A stretch of 64,000 nt of DNA from Streptomyces sp. NBC_00448 (GCF_036014115.1 NZ_CP107913.1:8053501-8117500), one strand, 5' to 3'; positions 42,201-50,527 are shown, counted from the first letter of the stretch. The notes: a model not told the origin generated them from the sequence alone. Translations and numbers: made by a program.

Positions 42201-45200
42201 GTCAGGGTCAGCGCGTAGACGTTGGCCACGTACGGCTGGTCGGAGGTCTGGTTGCCGGAGACGAAGTCCGCGTACACGTCCTGGACGCCGGTGAAGACGC
42301 TCGGGTCGAGTCGCACGGACGCGGTAGAGACGGTGCCCCAGCCCGAACCGGTGTAGTCCAGCGGGATGTCGACGCTCCGGTCGCCGTCCTTCGCGCCGAG
42401 GTGCAGCTCGATGTGGGAGTCCGACGCGGCCCTCGATCGGGGCTTGTCGTAGCTGACGGTCACGGTGTCGGCGCCGTCGCCGAGGTCGGTGCCGTGCCAC
42501 TCGGCCCACGCGCCGTTCGTCACGTTCTCGAAGATGCCGTTGCCGAGGCTGAGCGGGAGCGAGCCGGCACCGGTGGAGGTGGCGCTCGGCGCGGTCAGCG
42601 TGGCGAGCGTGGTCGTCGGCGACGACGTGACCGCGTTCGGCGAGAACTGGTACGAGTCGAAGTTCGACACCCACTGCTGCCCGGACGGGGCGTGGAAGAC
42701 GAACGTCGCGGCCGACGCGCTCAGCAGCAGGTCGGGGTCGGTGATGTCGGCCTGCACCGTGGTGTAGTACTGCCAGCCGCCGGTTCCGGGCAGCGTGACG
42801 GTGCCGACGATCGGCCCGTCGGCGGGGCCGGCGTGGATGTCGACGCTGCTCGGCTTCGCGTTCGCGGCCTGCGCGTTGGCGTAGCGGACCGACACGCTGC
42901 GCGGCGCGACCCCGCCGAAGTCGAGCTTGCCGTACTGCTCCCAGGCCCCGTCGGTGACGCCACCGAGGTCGCCGTCGGAGTAGTACGCCTCGCTCACCAG
43001 GCTGGGGCCGTCCTTCTGGTCGGGGCTCTCGGCCTGAAGGACGGCGTAGCCGCCCTCGTCGATGGTGAGCGCGCCGGCCGCGGACGCCAGCGCGTCCTGC
43101 GCCGCCATGAGGGTGCCGGTCCCCGACGCGGGGTCCGCGAGGACGGTCCTGGCGCGTTGGAGTGCCGACTGGAACAGGGTCCAGGAGCCGTCGGAGTAGT
43201 TGGCGCTGCGGACCAGGGAAGCCTGGTCGATGAGCGTGCCGAGGGACGCGCGGTACACCGCGGCGGCGGAGATGACGAGCGGGTCGGTCGCGGAGACCCC
43301 GGTGCCGGTCACCGTGGAGGCGTGCGCGCCGCGGGCGAAGGCCGCGTCGGTGAAGGTGATGCCGAAGCGCGCGTCGACCTTCGTGGTGCCGGTGAGCGAC
43401 AGCGTCGCCGTGTGCGCGCCGCTGACCTTCAGGTCGGCGCTGACACCGGCCGGCAGGCCGGTCACCGTCGCCGCCTTGCTGCGGGTGAGGCTGGTTCCCT
43501 TGCGGGCGGCGAACGACGCCGGACCGGACAGGGTGAGCTGCGCGCTGCCCTTGACGGTGCCGTCCGCGGCGGTGGCCACGGTGCCCGGACGGGCGGAGAC
43601 CACGGTGGTGCCCCGGTCGGTCCCGCCGCCTCCCGTGGCGCCGGTGTCGGTGTCCAGCGAGTACGCGGGCTTCGTGTCGGCGCCCCACCGGGAGGGCTTG
43701 GCGCCCATGGTGAAGTCCAGGGTGCCGCCGGCGATGATCTGCGCGTAGTCGAGCCACGTGTTGGTGAACCGCGCGCCGTTGAGGGTCGCGCTCTGCACGT
43801 AGTAGTTGCTCGGCGACACGCCGTCGGCCTTCACCGTGAACGTGCTGCCGTTCGCGTAGGTGATCGTCGTGGAGTCGAAGAACGGGCTGCCGATCTGGAA
43901 CTGGCTGGAGCCGGCCGTCACCGGGAACAGGCCCAGCGCCGCGGCCACGAACATCGTCGACATGGTGCCCGCGTCGTTGTCCATGGTCGGCAGGAAGCCG
44001 TCCGGGGCGAGCTTGTAGACCTGGGTGTCGATCGGCGGGGTGAACTCGCCGCCCGAACTGGGGGCCTCGTTGGTGGAGCCGGTCGCGATGTAGCGGTTCC
44101 AGGTGGTGCCGGTGTAGATGGAGCGGACCCACTTCTGCGTCTGGCTGGGCTCGCCGACGTAGTTGAACAGGTACGGGGCCTGCAGGTCGATCTCGTTGGC
44201 GTTGGAGTGCAGCATCGTCGAGCCGTCGTCGGCGGCGGAGTCCACGCCGAACATGTGCTCCACGGCGGCCTTCCCCGCCTTCGCGCCGCCCATGGCCTTG
44301 ATCAGGCCGCCCATGTCGTAGGCGTCGTACCAGTTGTACTGCCAGAGCGTGCCCTGGTAGAGGCCGGCCGCCTCGAACTTCTCGTAGTCCGCGCTCTGCC
44401 AGTCGCCGCCGGACGCGCGCGGGGTGAGCAGGCCGACCTGGGTGCCGTCGGCCGCGGTCCAGGCGCCGGACTTCACCAGGTGGTCGATCGCCATGGTCGA
44501 CTGGGTACGCAGCTTCTTCGCGTCCGCGTCCTTGCCGAGCGCGCCGGCGATGATGGACAGCGCCCACTGGTCGTAGCCGCGCTGCACCGTCGTACCGGGG
44601 TCACCGCTGACGTACCCCTGGCGCAGCTGCGCTCCCGTGTAGTACCCGGCGTACGACAGCAGCGCCGGGTATGCCTCGTCGAGCCGGTCGAAGTTCTTGT
44701 ACCCCTTCGACAGCGCGTCGGCGATCACCACCGCCGAGCGCTCCCAGCGCACGGTCGGGACCGACTGGGTGAGGCTGCCGAGGCTCTTGCCGGAGGTGTG
44801 CGCGTCGGCGAAGAGCTCGATGAGCGACTGCACCAGGTCCCGGTAGGTGGCCGGGTCGACGTACGCCTCGACGGAGTACTTGCGGAAGTCGTCCCAGGTG
44901 GACCAGCCGTCGTAGTACGTGAACCCGTTCGTCCGGTGCACCGCGCCGTCGACACCGCGGTACGTCCCGCTGGTGCTGGTGGCGTTCACCGGCAGCCCGT
45001 ACATCCGGTACAGGTGCGTGTAGAACTCCTTGGTGAGCGTCGACTTGGGGTCGGACGTCGCGGAGGAGTGCACGGCCACCGCGCCGAGCGTGCTGTTCCA
45101 GTCGGCCTTGGTCCGGGCCCGCGCCTGGTCGAAGGTGAGGCCGCCCACCTCGTTCTGCTGGTCGGTGACGGCCTGGTCCTCGCTGATCGGCGAGAGCGTG

Positions 45201-46252
45201 ATGCGCAACTCGACGTCGTGGCCCGCCGACGGGTCGAAGCCGAGGACGGCGCCGGTGTCGGTGCCGTCCTGCGCCGTCGCGTCGCTCAGCGTGCCGTCGT
45301 CGCCCCAGCTCTTCAGCGAGGTGACGGGGGCGTTCGTGGTGGCGGCGTAGTACATCCGGTACGCGGCGCCGTTGAACGAACCCGCGATGAGCCCGGTGAT
45401 CCGGGTGGTCCCGTCCGCGAGGGTGGTCGCCTTCATCGTCGCGCGCGTGCGGCTGGTGTAGTTGTTCGCGAGGTCGAGGACGAGTTCGGGGGCCGACCCG
45501 GCGGGGAAGTCGTACCGTTCGAGCGCCGTGCGCGTCGTCGCGGTCATCTCGGCGTCGATCGTCCCGGCGTCCTGCGTCACCGACGCGTCGGTCCCCGAGA
45601 CGGACCCGAGCCCGACCTGGTAGGAGCCGGGCGACGCGCTCTCGTCGTCATGCCGGTAGGGGTGCGCGTACGTACCGGGCGCGGGCCGCTTGCCGTACCG
45701 CACGGACGTCGGGACGACCAGCAGGTCGCCGCCGCCGCCCGAGCCGCCGACACCGTCGAGGTCCGTGGCGGTGAACCCCGCGATGTGGTCCTCGTTGTAG
45801 TCATAACCGGAGTGGTTGCGGTCCGGCGTGGTCATCGGGTTGACCTTGGCGAGGCTGTGCGGCGCCTCGGCGCCCGGCAGGTCGTTGCCGTCGTCGCCGG
45901 CCGTCGACACGAACGGGTCGACGAGCTTCGTGTAGTCCGTGCCGCCGGACGTGCCGGAGGACGTGCCGGAGGACGTGGCGGACGACGTGGCGGACGACGT
46001 GGCGGACGACGTGGCGGACGACGTGGCGGACGACGTGGCGGACGACGTGGCGGACGACGTGGCGGACGACGTGGCGGACGACGTGGCGGACGACGCGGGC
46101 GAAGCGGCGGCGGTTCCGGCACCCGCGAGTGCGGCGAGGCCGAGGGTGCCGGCGACCAGCGCGGCGACCGCCGCGCGCAGGGGCCGTCGCCGCCGGCGCT
46201 CGGTTCTCGTGAACGTCGCGGGTGGCAAGGGGGGATGAGATCTGACGGGCAT
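39239..46252 (-). CDS. Giant secreted GH92 alpha-mannosidase fused to CBM6-like, FN3 and PAP2 acid phosphatase modules
   Basis: A 2337-residue exported protein. Signal peptide: Arg cluster and hydrophobic core, about 1-51. A tenfold SSAT linker follows (about 53-105). The GH92 domain (about 108-870) has the glycine-rich GGSGGGGD segment, NEIDLQAPYLFNYVG and NDAGTMSTMF, matching the catalytic blocks of calcium-dependent alpha-mannosidases, although the usual GNEPSH is altered. Three CBM6-like jelly rolls follow (about 1064-1205, 1217-1354, 1357-1504), then helical segments, two FN3 domains (about 1655-1815) and a class-A acid phosphatase domain (about 1850-2150) with KNYYDYLRP, PSGH near 2022 and NRIVLGFHYPLD. 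All phosphatase motifs (K-x6-RP, PSGH, R-x5-H-x3-D) are intact. I infer an enzyme acting on phosphorylated mannans. Start at ATG 46252, with GGAGAGG upstream. Confidence 0.88.
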   Translation of the reverse strand: MPVRSHPPLPPATFTRTERRRRRPLRAAVAALVAGTLGLAALAGAGTAAASPASSATSSATSSATSSATSSATSSATSSATSSATSSATSSATSSGTSSGTSGGTDYTKLVDPFVSTAGDDGNDLPGAEAPHSLAKVNPMTTPDRNHSGYDYNEDHIAGFTATDLDGVGGSGGGGDLLVVPTSVRYGKRPAPGTYAHPYRHDDESASPGSYQVGLGSVSGTDASVTQDAGTIDAEMTATTRTALERYDFPAGSAPELVLDLANNYTSRTRATMKATTLADGTTRITGLIAGSFNGAAYRMYYAATTNAPVTSLKSWGDDGTLSDATAQDGTDTGAVLGFDPSAGHDVELRITLSPISEDQAVTDQQNEVGGLTFDQARARTKADWNSTLGAVAVHSSATSDPKSTLTKEFYTHLYRMYGLPVNATSTSGTYRGVDGAVHRTNGFTYYDGWSTWDDFRKYSVEAYVDPATYRDLVQSLIELFADAHTSGKSLGSLTQSVPTVRWERSAVVIADALSKGYKNFDRLDEAYPALLSYAGYYTGAQLRQGYVSGDPGTTVQRGYDQWALSIIAGALGKDADAKKLRTQSTMAIDHLVKSGAWTAADGTQVGLLTPRASGGDWQSADYEKFEAAGLYQGTLWQYNWYDAYDMGGLIKAMGGAKAGKAAVEHMFGVDSAADDGSTMLHSNANEIDLQAPYLFNYVGEPSQTQKWVRSIYTGTTWNRYIATGSTNEAPSSGGEFTPPIDTQVYKLAPDGFLPTMDNDAGTMSTMFVAAALGLFPVTAGSSQFQIGSPFFDSTTITYANGSTFTVKADGVSPSNYYVQSATLNGARFTNTWLDYAQIIAGGTLDFTMGAKPSRWGADTKPAYSLDTDTGATGGGGTDRGTTVVSARPGTVATAADGTVKGSAQLTLSGPASFAARKGTSLTRSKAATVTGLPAGVSADLKVSGAHTATLSLTGTTKVDARFGITFTDAAFARGAHASTVTGTGVSATDPLVISAAAVYRASLGTLIDQASLVRSANYSDGSWTLFQSALQRARTVLADPASGTGTLMAAQDALASAAGALTIDEGGYAVLQAESPDQKDGPSLVSEAYYSDGDLGGVTDGAWEQYGKLDFGGVAPRSVSVRYANAQAANAKPSSVDIHAGPADGPIVGTVTLPGTGGWQYYTTVQADITDPDLLLSASAATFVFHAPSGQQWVSNFDSYQFSPNAVTSSPTTTLATLTAPSATSTGAGSLPLSLGNGIFENVTNGAWAEWHGTDLGDGADTVTVSYDKPRSRAASDSHIELHLGAKDGDRSVDIPLDYTGSGWGTVSTASVRLDPSVFTGVQDVYADFVSGNQTSDQPYVANVYALTLTRTADAPVGFDATAFTTSSGGTLKSEPAGWSDAGSATDLGGTYDGAWLAYGDIDFGTSAKTTATITYANNSARCGTGSAVELYLDAFDPAAPGTPYATIPLPVTGSAWSSGGTTSLTLPTSITGTHAVHLRLTTSADAAHPYVANLGRVTFSHVDVPAATDTSALRKAIDRYAGLSGDAARYDPIDFAVFTRELAAARDLVAADGATQLEVDTQTRTLTLAADQLVPLPRLTLEDLVTTASALTDARYTDTSWQAFGTALAAAKTAVADTKATDATLTARYTDLRKAQAALTTKPRTVPAAPAAVSATSSGTSVTVVWSAPGDTGGSPVTGYRVSLDDGHQIAIKDPDSRSTTFTWLTADRSYRARVQAVNAVGASAKSPATAPVVTGGGKPRQPTVTSVVTDGRQVRVTWLPAGDSGFPVIGYTVTLDDGTTAHVPGTATTALLTARKKAKAHTATVTAVTLAGTSDDATATSAGPSVTDATATDTAATDGDGSDPSSYTPSPFPSDTLDADYSSDAWPSTDDGSDYFNDLLGGIKDLHSDILAANSKVADGSSLTAENDTIAVGINNAATQAQVDRAEIDANNSPTVTMADGLGSRLGKIYSDALSSGNLPKTNALFGRVTQDIDTHDAAKNYYDYLRPYVRLGFVGDGGDIYESQDGSYSSLATSGSYPSGHTYGGYEAGTILATLLPELAPSILARTSEYGNNRIVLGFHYPLDVMGGRITGQATVAHRWADPGFAKLLTQAHTEIENVLLAQCEKEGYGDTLAACEGDTYDGLSTAQDVNVYTQRLSYGFSRTGKAGQPLKVPSDAAALLVTAFPQLDTEQRTEILEQTATDSGNPLDLTADGGASWERINLAAAMTAHVVVNADGSVTVTNIADATKAAVADAGAITVGGVAIDGFDPEASTYLVDWPKNVKLPSVTAVPAQSGARVKVTDGSPVLTSTGSRITTRTIEVTSADGTVTRTYTVGFQPTARDHRPSAAGGKG
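45971..46095. repeat. 12-bp tandem repeat encoding a tenfold SSAT linker
   Basis: Ten nearly perfect copies of the 12-mer GACGTGGCGGAC (minus-strand product Ser-Ser-Ala-Thr) follow directly after the signal peptide of the giant enzyme. The repeat keeps the frame and, at nucleotide level, is uniform enough to suggest recent slippage expansion. It would give a flexible, possibly O-glycosylated tether. Confidence 0.9.
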
Positions 46253-46311
46253 GGCGCCTCTCCGGCGGTGCGGCACGCCCGCATGTCCCGGTCCGAGCCC
46301 ATGCTCAAAGG

Positions 46312-46337
46312 GACGGCTGACAACGTTGTCAGCCGTC
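46312..46337. promoter_or_regulatory. Perfect 26-bp palindrome, LacI-type operator
   Basis: The half-site GACGGCTGACAAC (46312-46324) is followed directly by its exact complement (46325-46337), giving 13 matched pairs with no mismatch. The core is TGACAACGTTGTCA. It lies 60-85 bases upstream of the ATG of the GH92-phosphatase gene, the place for a repressor site over the promoter. No LacI gene is in the window. Confidence 0.8.
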
Positions 46338-46374
46338 AACTCCGGTCCATGCGGAACGAGATGGCAGTGGATAT

Positions 46375-46393
46375 GCGGGGTACGGTACCCCGC
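46375..46393. promoter_or_regulatory. Short perfect inverted repeat
   Basis: GCGGGGTAC (46375-46383) and GTACCCCGC (46385-46393) around one base. It is either a second operator upstream of the GH92 gene or the terminator of the degraded DUF1254 gene. The rest of the stretch 46338-46520 shows nothing clear. Confidence 0.4.
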
Positions 46394-46659
46394 TGCGTTC
46401 GTGGACGTCAGTCATCAGACACGGAGAAGGCGTACGGCGGATAAACGGAATCCGCACAGCCGGTGCCCGGGCGTGCGGGGTGCGGGCGTCCTGGGACACG
46501 GGGCGGGCCGGCCCCGCGTGTCTGCGTCACAACACGGTTGACCGCACTGACCAGTTCGGCGAGCCGCTCGGGAGCGTGATCGGCAGGAGCGATCCAGGTG
46601 ATCGAGGCGACCCGACCACGGGTGACGGCCGCGGCGGCCCCGGACCGCGTCCGCTGACG

Positions 46660-47324
46660 TCGTCCACCGACGGGTCGCGAGGCCGTACCCGAGGGGCAGA
46701 GGCATCTTGACCTGCGACGGAACGGATGTTGAGGCGGATGACGGACGGCGTAGGACTTGCTGTCCAGGTCGTAGGCGACCACGGCCCAGAAGTCGTCGAC
46801 GGGCACGTGGGCCGGTACCCGCAGCCGGTAGGTTTCGCTGCTCTTGAAAAGTTCGCCGGCGCTGTCGCGCAGGGGCTGGTCCCAGCCCTGAGGGACGAAC
46901 AGATACTTTCCACCCCGGCCCCGGCCCCGGCCCCGGTCCTCGCCGGACGGGCCGATGTCGGCAATGCTGACCTGCCAGGCATCGACCACCTGCCCGTGCA
47001 GCAGCGACCGGTCATCGGCCGGGGCACTTCCATGACCACCGGGCCCTGGCGCAGGTCGAAGAACGCGAACACGTAGGGCACCTGCGCGTTGGACGTCAGC
47101 AGCTCGTGGCGGGGCAGCGCGGCGTGCGAGAACGCGAGCACGTCGTGGTAGCCGATCCCGTACGCCTCGAACGCCCCCTGCCGGAAGAACGCCATGCTCA
47201 CCGCCGGCATCCCCCAGATCACCGCCTCCACCGCCCGCCCGTACACCCGCTGCTCGTCCCAGTTGCGGGCCGGTGAGGGCCGGAACTCCCGGAAAGCCAT
47301 GGCCTCGCCCACGCCGTCGGACAT
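46660..47324 (-). pseudogene. DUF1254-family protein, frameshifted
   Basis: The first about 101 codons from ATG 47324 match the N-terminal part of DUF1254/DUF1214 proteins (GRAVEAVIWGMPAVS, PYVFAFFDL, GPVVMEVP). At 47019-47024 the frame breaks: after EVP the family's continuation (ADDRSLLHGQ, VDAWQVSIADIGPSG, GKYLFVPQGW) is found in another frame and runs to about 46745, ending near DDFWAVVAYDLDSKSY. A single missing C in a CCCC run would explain the shift. The C-terminal conserved segment is not recognisable beyond about 46730, so a second lesion is likely. The family is widespread and of poorly known function. GAGGGACG precedes the start codon. Confidence 0.75.
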
Positions 47325-48020
47325 CTGGCGTCCCTCACCACGCCGACCGCCCAGGGCAGACAGTGCATCAAAGTACGGATGATTGCCCTATTTCGTTCAT
47401 ACAGTCGGCCTTTTCGCGTGGATCACCCCAGCCGAGCATGTGTCCGGGCTGCGGTCGGTACCTGCCTGGCCAACGCGATCACCGGCACTGGACATCACCC
47501 ACGGGCCCGCTGCACCGGGTCCGCTTCGCCTGGACGGTGTTTCTTCCCCCGCGGCAGCCGGACCACCGATACGTCCCATGGCCCCAGCTCAGGCACCAAA
47601 GCGCCTGCCGGAGTGCACGGTGTCGCGGTATCGGCCGGGGCTTGTGGGCGGTACGGCGTGCCTCGGCTCACGCGGAGGTGGCTGGGCGGCTTCGCGTGAC
47701 GCGGGGGAACCGGCTGCGAAGAAGGCGTTCGGCCACGCGACCGACGTTCCGATCGACCGGCGGGCCTCGCGGGCGGCTCCTGCGGGCCGGCGCTCAGGCA
47801 GCTGAGGGCACATCAGGGAACACGAGGCGAACTGTGCGGGGCCCTTCGATGTCGGGCCCGAACCCGTGAGGGGTTGCCCCCAACACGCTTTCCAACGGGT
47901 CACGGCGCGGTTCGCAGGAAGGCGAGGGCATTCTGACCTGGGACGGAAGCATCGGCGAAGCACCCTGCGAACGGGACCGGACGGCGACGAACGAGACCAG
48001 AACTGAGACCGGAGACAGCG
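47325..48020. other. Gene-poor stretch containing a tRNA-Ser footprint
   Basis: These 696 bases have a less skewed base composition than the genes around them, and I see no supported coding frame. The rightward part contains the tRNA-derived repeat at 47859-47895. The left part (47345-47420) contains an AT-richer patch that may be the promoter of the DUF1254 gene. It reads like degraded DNA at the edge of an island. Confidence 0.5.
47859..47895 (-). repeat. tRNA-Ser(GGA) 3'-part fragment, copy 1 (att-like)
   Basis: On the minus strand this 37-base stretch runs from the anticodon loop (TTGGAAAGCG) through the variable arm (GGGGGCAACCCC) into the T arm (CACGGGTTCG), as in serine tRNAs, then diverges. 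The 5' half of a tRNA is absent. Flanking sequence to the right shares ATTCTGACCTG with the two other copies. Confidence 0.65.
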
Positions 48021-48440
48021 TCATACCTTCTTGACGACGGTGTCCAGAACCAGCTTCTCGAGGTCGTCGACATCCGGGATGAAGACGGTGGCCCGGCCCT
48101 GCTGCCGGCGCGCGACGACGGCGAGCCCCGCATCGATCGCGTACTTGTGGCCGTGCAACTTGGCATCGGCCAGGAGCCGGCGGGCCTGTCGGGCTTCGTC
48201 CTTTCCGATGTCGGCGACTTTGAGGCGGGAGAGCACCCAGTCCCAGCGCTGCTCGGTGATTCGGCCGTCGTACGCGTCGACCAACGTCATCGGGGACGTC
48301 ACCACCACGGCTTCGCCGCGGGCCGCGAGGTCGAGCCAGGCGATGATCTTCCGATCACCGCGTACGGCCAGGGACGAGGCTTCGCGATCGAGCACGAAGA
48401 CCCGGAGCGGAGGCCGGTGCGCATCGGGCCCCTTCTTCAC
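48021..48440 (-). CDS. PIN-domain protein, VapC-like toxin
   Basis: A 139-residue protein with the acidic pattern of PIN nucleases: Asp18 and Glu20 in VLDREASS, a middle Asp in LVDAYDG, Asp103 in YAIDAG and Asp123 in PDVDDL. PIN toxins cleave RNA using these residues and a metal ion. The preceding ORF on the same strand does not look like a typical antitoxin; only a short stretch ending REQPF* is seen. The gene may therefore be an orphan or have a degraded partner. It sits at the edge of the tRNA-bounded island. Confidence 0.75.
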   Translation of the reverse strand: MKKGPDAHRPPLRVFVLDREASSLAVRGDRKIIAWLDLAARGEAVVVTSPMTLVDAYDGRITEQRWDWVLSRLKVADIGKDEARQARRLLADAKLHGHKYAIDAGLAVVARRQQGRATVFIPDVDDLEKLVLDTVVKKV

Positions 48441-48688
48441 GCGTCCTCTCCGGCACTGTCCGCCCGGCGATGGTCCTTGCCCGGTATCAGAAGGGCTGTT
48501 CTCGTAGGCGACGACGACGAACTGCCACGGTCACGGGCACGCCGGCGGCCGGCACCTCAACCAGCTCGTACTCCAACCCGCTGGAGGCGCTCTGCGGTCG
48601 CCCGTACGCTGGTGCGGTTCGATCCTGTCGCCGACGCCAACACGCCTGGCCGGTCGAGCAATTCACACATCCCAGGGGGGACCACCAC

Positions 48689-50482
48689 GTGAAACTTCGT
48701 ATTGCCCTACCAGGCGTGACGGCCGGCGCGATGCTGGCCGTCGCGCTGAGTTTGCCGGCCGCCGTAGCCGACCCAGGCACATCAACGCCGGGCACTCCGT
48801 CGTCCGGCGTCACCACGCCCGTGCCGGACCCGACGGATGCCACGCCCGTGCCGGACCCGACGGACAGCACGCCCGTGCCGGACCCGACGGAATCGGACAC
48901 TCCGGCAGACCAGTTCGAGGTCTACGGCGTGGGCAACGCCCACTCGGATTACTGGAAACTGGCCCTGTCGGTCTTGAGCCTCAGCGGCGACCAGATCGCC
49001 GGTATGACCGCGCACTACCGCCCTCACGGCGCACCCACGGATTCACCGGACTCGGGCACCACGACCGCGTTCGGGTACGACCCCCTTTTTGGCGGACAGA
49101 TCTCCGCCGACCGGCCCGCGCTGCCGGTCCTGGGGGTGTACGACGTCTCGCTCGACGTCACCGACACCGAGGGCGCGACCGAACACTTCGCGGACGTCGG
49201 TGAGTTCACTTACGCGGCGAAGGTGAGGATCGGTCGGCTGACGGCCGACCGCAGCTCCGTCGACTACGAGCACCGCTCGTACACCGTCAGTGCTCCGGTG
49301 ACCGTCACCGACCCGTCCACCGGAGCCGCACTCGACTCGTCGGGCGTCACGGTCTCGTTGGACAACCCGGATCTGGCCCCCGGCACGGTGGCCACCGGCA
49401 CGGTCGGCGCGGACGGCCAGATGACGGCGCCCGTCACGGTCAAGGGCTCCGCCAGCTACCGCACCTTCGACGCGCAGGGCACCGCCACTGCCGGCTACCC
49501 GTACGCGCTCGACAGCAGCGATTCCACCATCCTCAGTGTGCCGGCAAAGGCCGAGACCACTCGCATACGGATACTCAGCAGCACCGACGTGAAGCTCCCC
49601 AAGGGTGGGCACACCACCCTTCGCGGCGTGTTGGAGCGGAAGGTCGGCACCGTCTGGACGCCGACACCGGGGCAGACGGTCAACGCCGACGGACCGCCGT
49701 ACTACCACGCCAGCGCCACCACCGATCCCAGCGGCATCTTCACGATCACCACCGGCACCGCCGGGGCCTACTACTTCGACAACTACCGCAACTACGACCC
49801 CTACCTCGACGAAAGCCAGACCACGACCCCGGTCTACGTGCACGTGCCCTCGCCCAGCCGGGTCACCCCGTTCCACGTCAGCGAGGACGAGTACGGCGAG
49901 GCGAAGATCGACGGCCGGCTCAACCTGAACGGGGTGGAGTTCGCGTCGGGGACCCAGTCGGTGACGATCCAGTTCTCGTACGACAACAAGACCTGGCACA
50001 CCGTGGGCACCACGAAGATCGGCCGCTCCGGGCTGGCCGGGGACGAGTTCAGCTGCTACGCGACCTACGGCGGCCAGGCCAACGGCTACTGGCGGGCGTA
50101 CTTCCGTGGCACGCCGGACTACTCCCCGTCCTACAGCTCCGCCGTGAAGATCTACCGGACCCCGTCCCGGATCACCGGCGGCACACCCAGTCACACCACG
50201 GTCCGCAAGAACACCTACCTGACCTTCGGCGGGCACGTGGAGCAGCGCAGCACCTCCGGTAAGTGGTCCGGCATCTCCCACACCTATGCCTACCTGGAGT
50301 TCCGCCCCTCGGGCAGTTCCACCTGGCACTACGTCACCCGGGTGAAGACCGACTCCAAGGGCGCCTACCACCTGCGCGGCAAAGCCACCCGCACCGGCAG
50401 TTGGGCCGTCGTCTGGTTCACCTCCGACAGCCACCACATCGACTCCAACGGGCCGCAGCGCACCGTCCACGTCAAGAAGTAA
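48689..50482 (+). CDS. Secreted protein with PDPTD repeats and beta-rich modules
   Basis: A 597-residue exported protein of unknown function. A short signal peptide (residues 1-29, KLRIALPG then a hydrophobic core) is followed by a linker with three copies of TPVPDPTD/E (about 42-69), encoded by a perfect-length 27-bp repeat. The rest is rich in Ser, Thr, Asp and Tyr and looks like several Ig-like or bacterial surface beta-sandwiches (for example the YEHRSYTVSAPVTVTD segment and the SVTIQFSYDNKTW segment). No sortase motif, lectin signature or membrane anchor is evident at the C-terminus, which ends KK. GTG 48689 has a GGGGGG ribosome site. Confidence 0.8.
   Translation: MKLRIALPGVTAGAMLAVALSLPAAVADPGTSTPGTPSSGVTTPVPDPTDATPVPDPTDSTPVPDPTESDTPADQFEVYGVGNAHSDYWKLALSVLSLSGDQIAGMTAHYRPHGAPTDSPDSGTTTAFGYDPLFGGQISADRPALPVLGVYDVSLDVTDTEGATEHFADVGEFTYAAKVRIGRLTADRSSVDYEHRSYTVSAPVTVTDPSTGAALDSSGVTVSLDNPDLAPGTVATGTVGADGQMTAPVTVKGSASYRTFDAQGTATAGYPYALDSSDSTILSVPAKAETTRIRILSSTDVKLPKGGHTTLRGVLERKVGTVWTPTPGQTVNADGPPYYHASATTDPSGIFTITTGTAGAYYFDNYRNYDPYLDESQTTTPVYVHVPSPSRVTPFHVSEDEYGEAKIDGRLNLNGVEFASGTQSVTIQFSYDNKTWHTVGTTKIGRSGLAGDEFSCYATYGGQANGYWRAYFRGTPDYSPSYSSAVKIYRTPSRITGGTPSHTTVRKNTYLTFGGHVEQRSTSGKWSGISHTYAYLEFRPSGSSTWHYVTRVKTDSKGAYHLRGKATRTGSWAVVWFTSDSHHIDSNGPQRTVHVKK
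48815..48895. repeat. 27-bp tandem repeat, three copies
   Basis: Copies at 48815-48841, 48842-48868 and 48869-48895 encode the TPVPDPTD linker of the secreted protein. The first 22 bases of each are identical; the last codons vary. Confidence 0.9.
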
Positions 50483-50491
50483 CCACCATCA

Positions 50492-50527
50492 GGCGGGGGC
50501 CCAGGCCACCGGCAGGGTGCCCCCGCC
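50492..50527. terminator. Terminator hairpin after the secreted protein gene
   Basis: Arms GGCGGGGGC (50492-50500) and GCCCCCGCC (50519-50527) begin ten bases after the stop codon. The remaining 229 bases up to the LysR stop show no supported gene. Confidence 0.65.

Noticed and set aside
45971..46095. A CRISPR-like array of regular repeats
   Set aside because: The units are contiguous 12-mers in frame with the mannosidase gene; there are no unique spacers and no cas genes.
47859..47895. A complete tRNA-Ser gene
   Set aside because: The D arm and 5' acceptor strand are missing at all three copies, so no functional tRNA can form.
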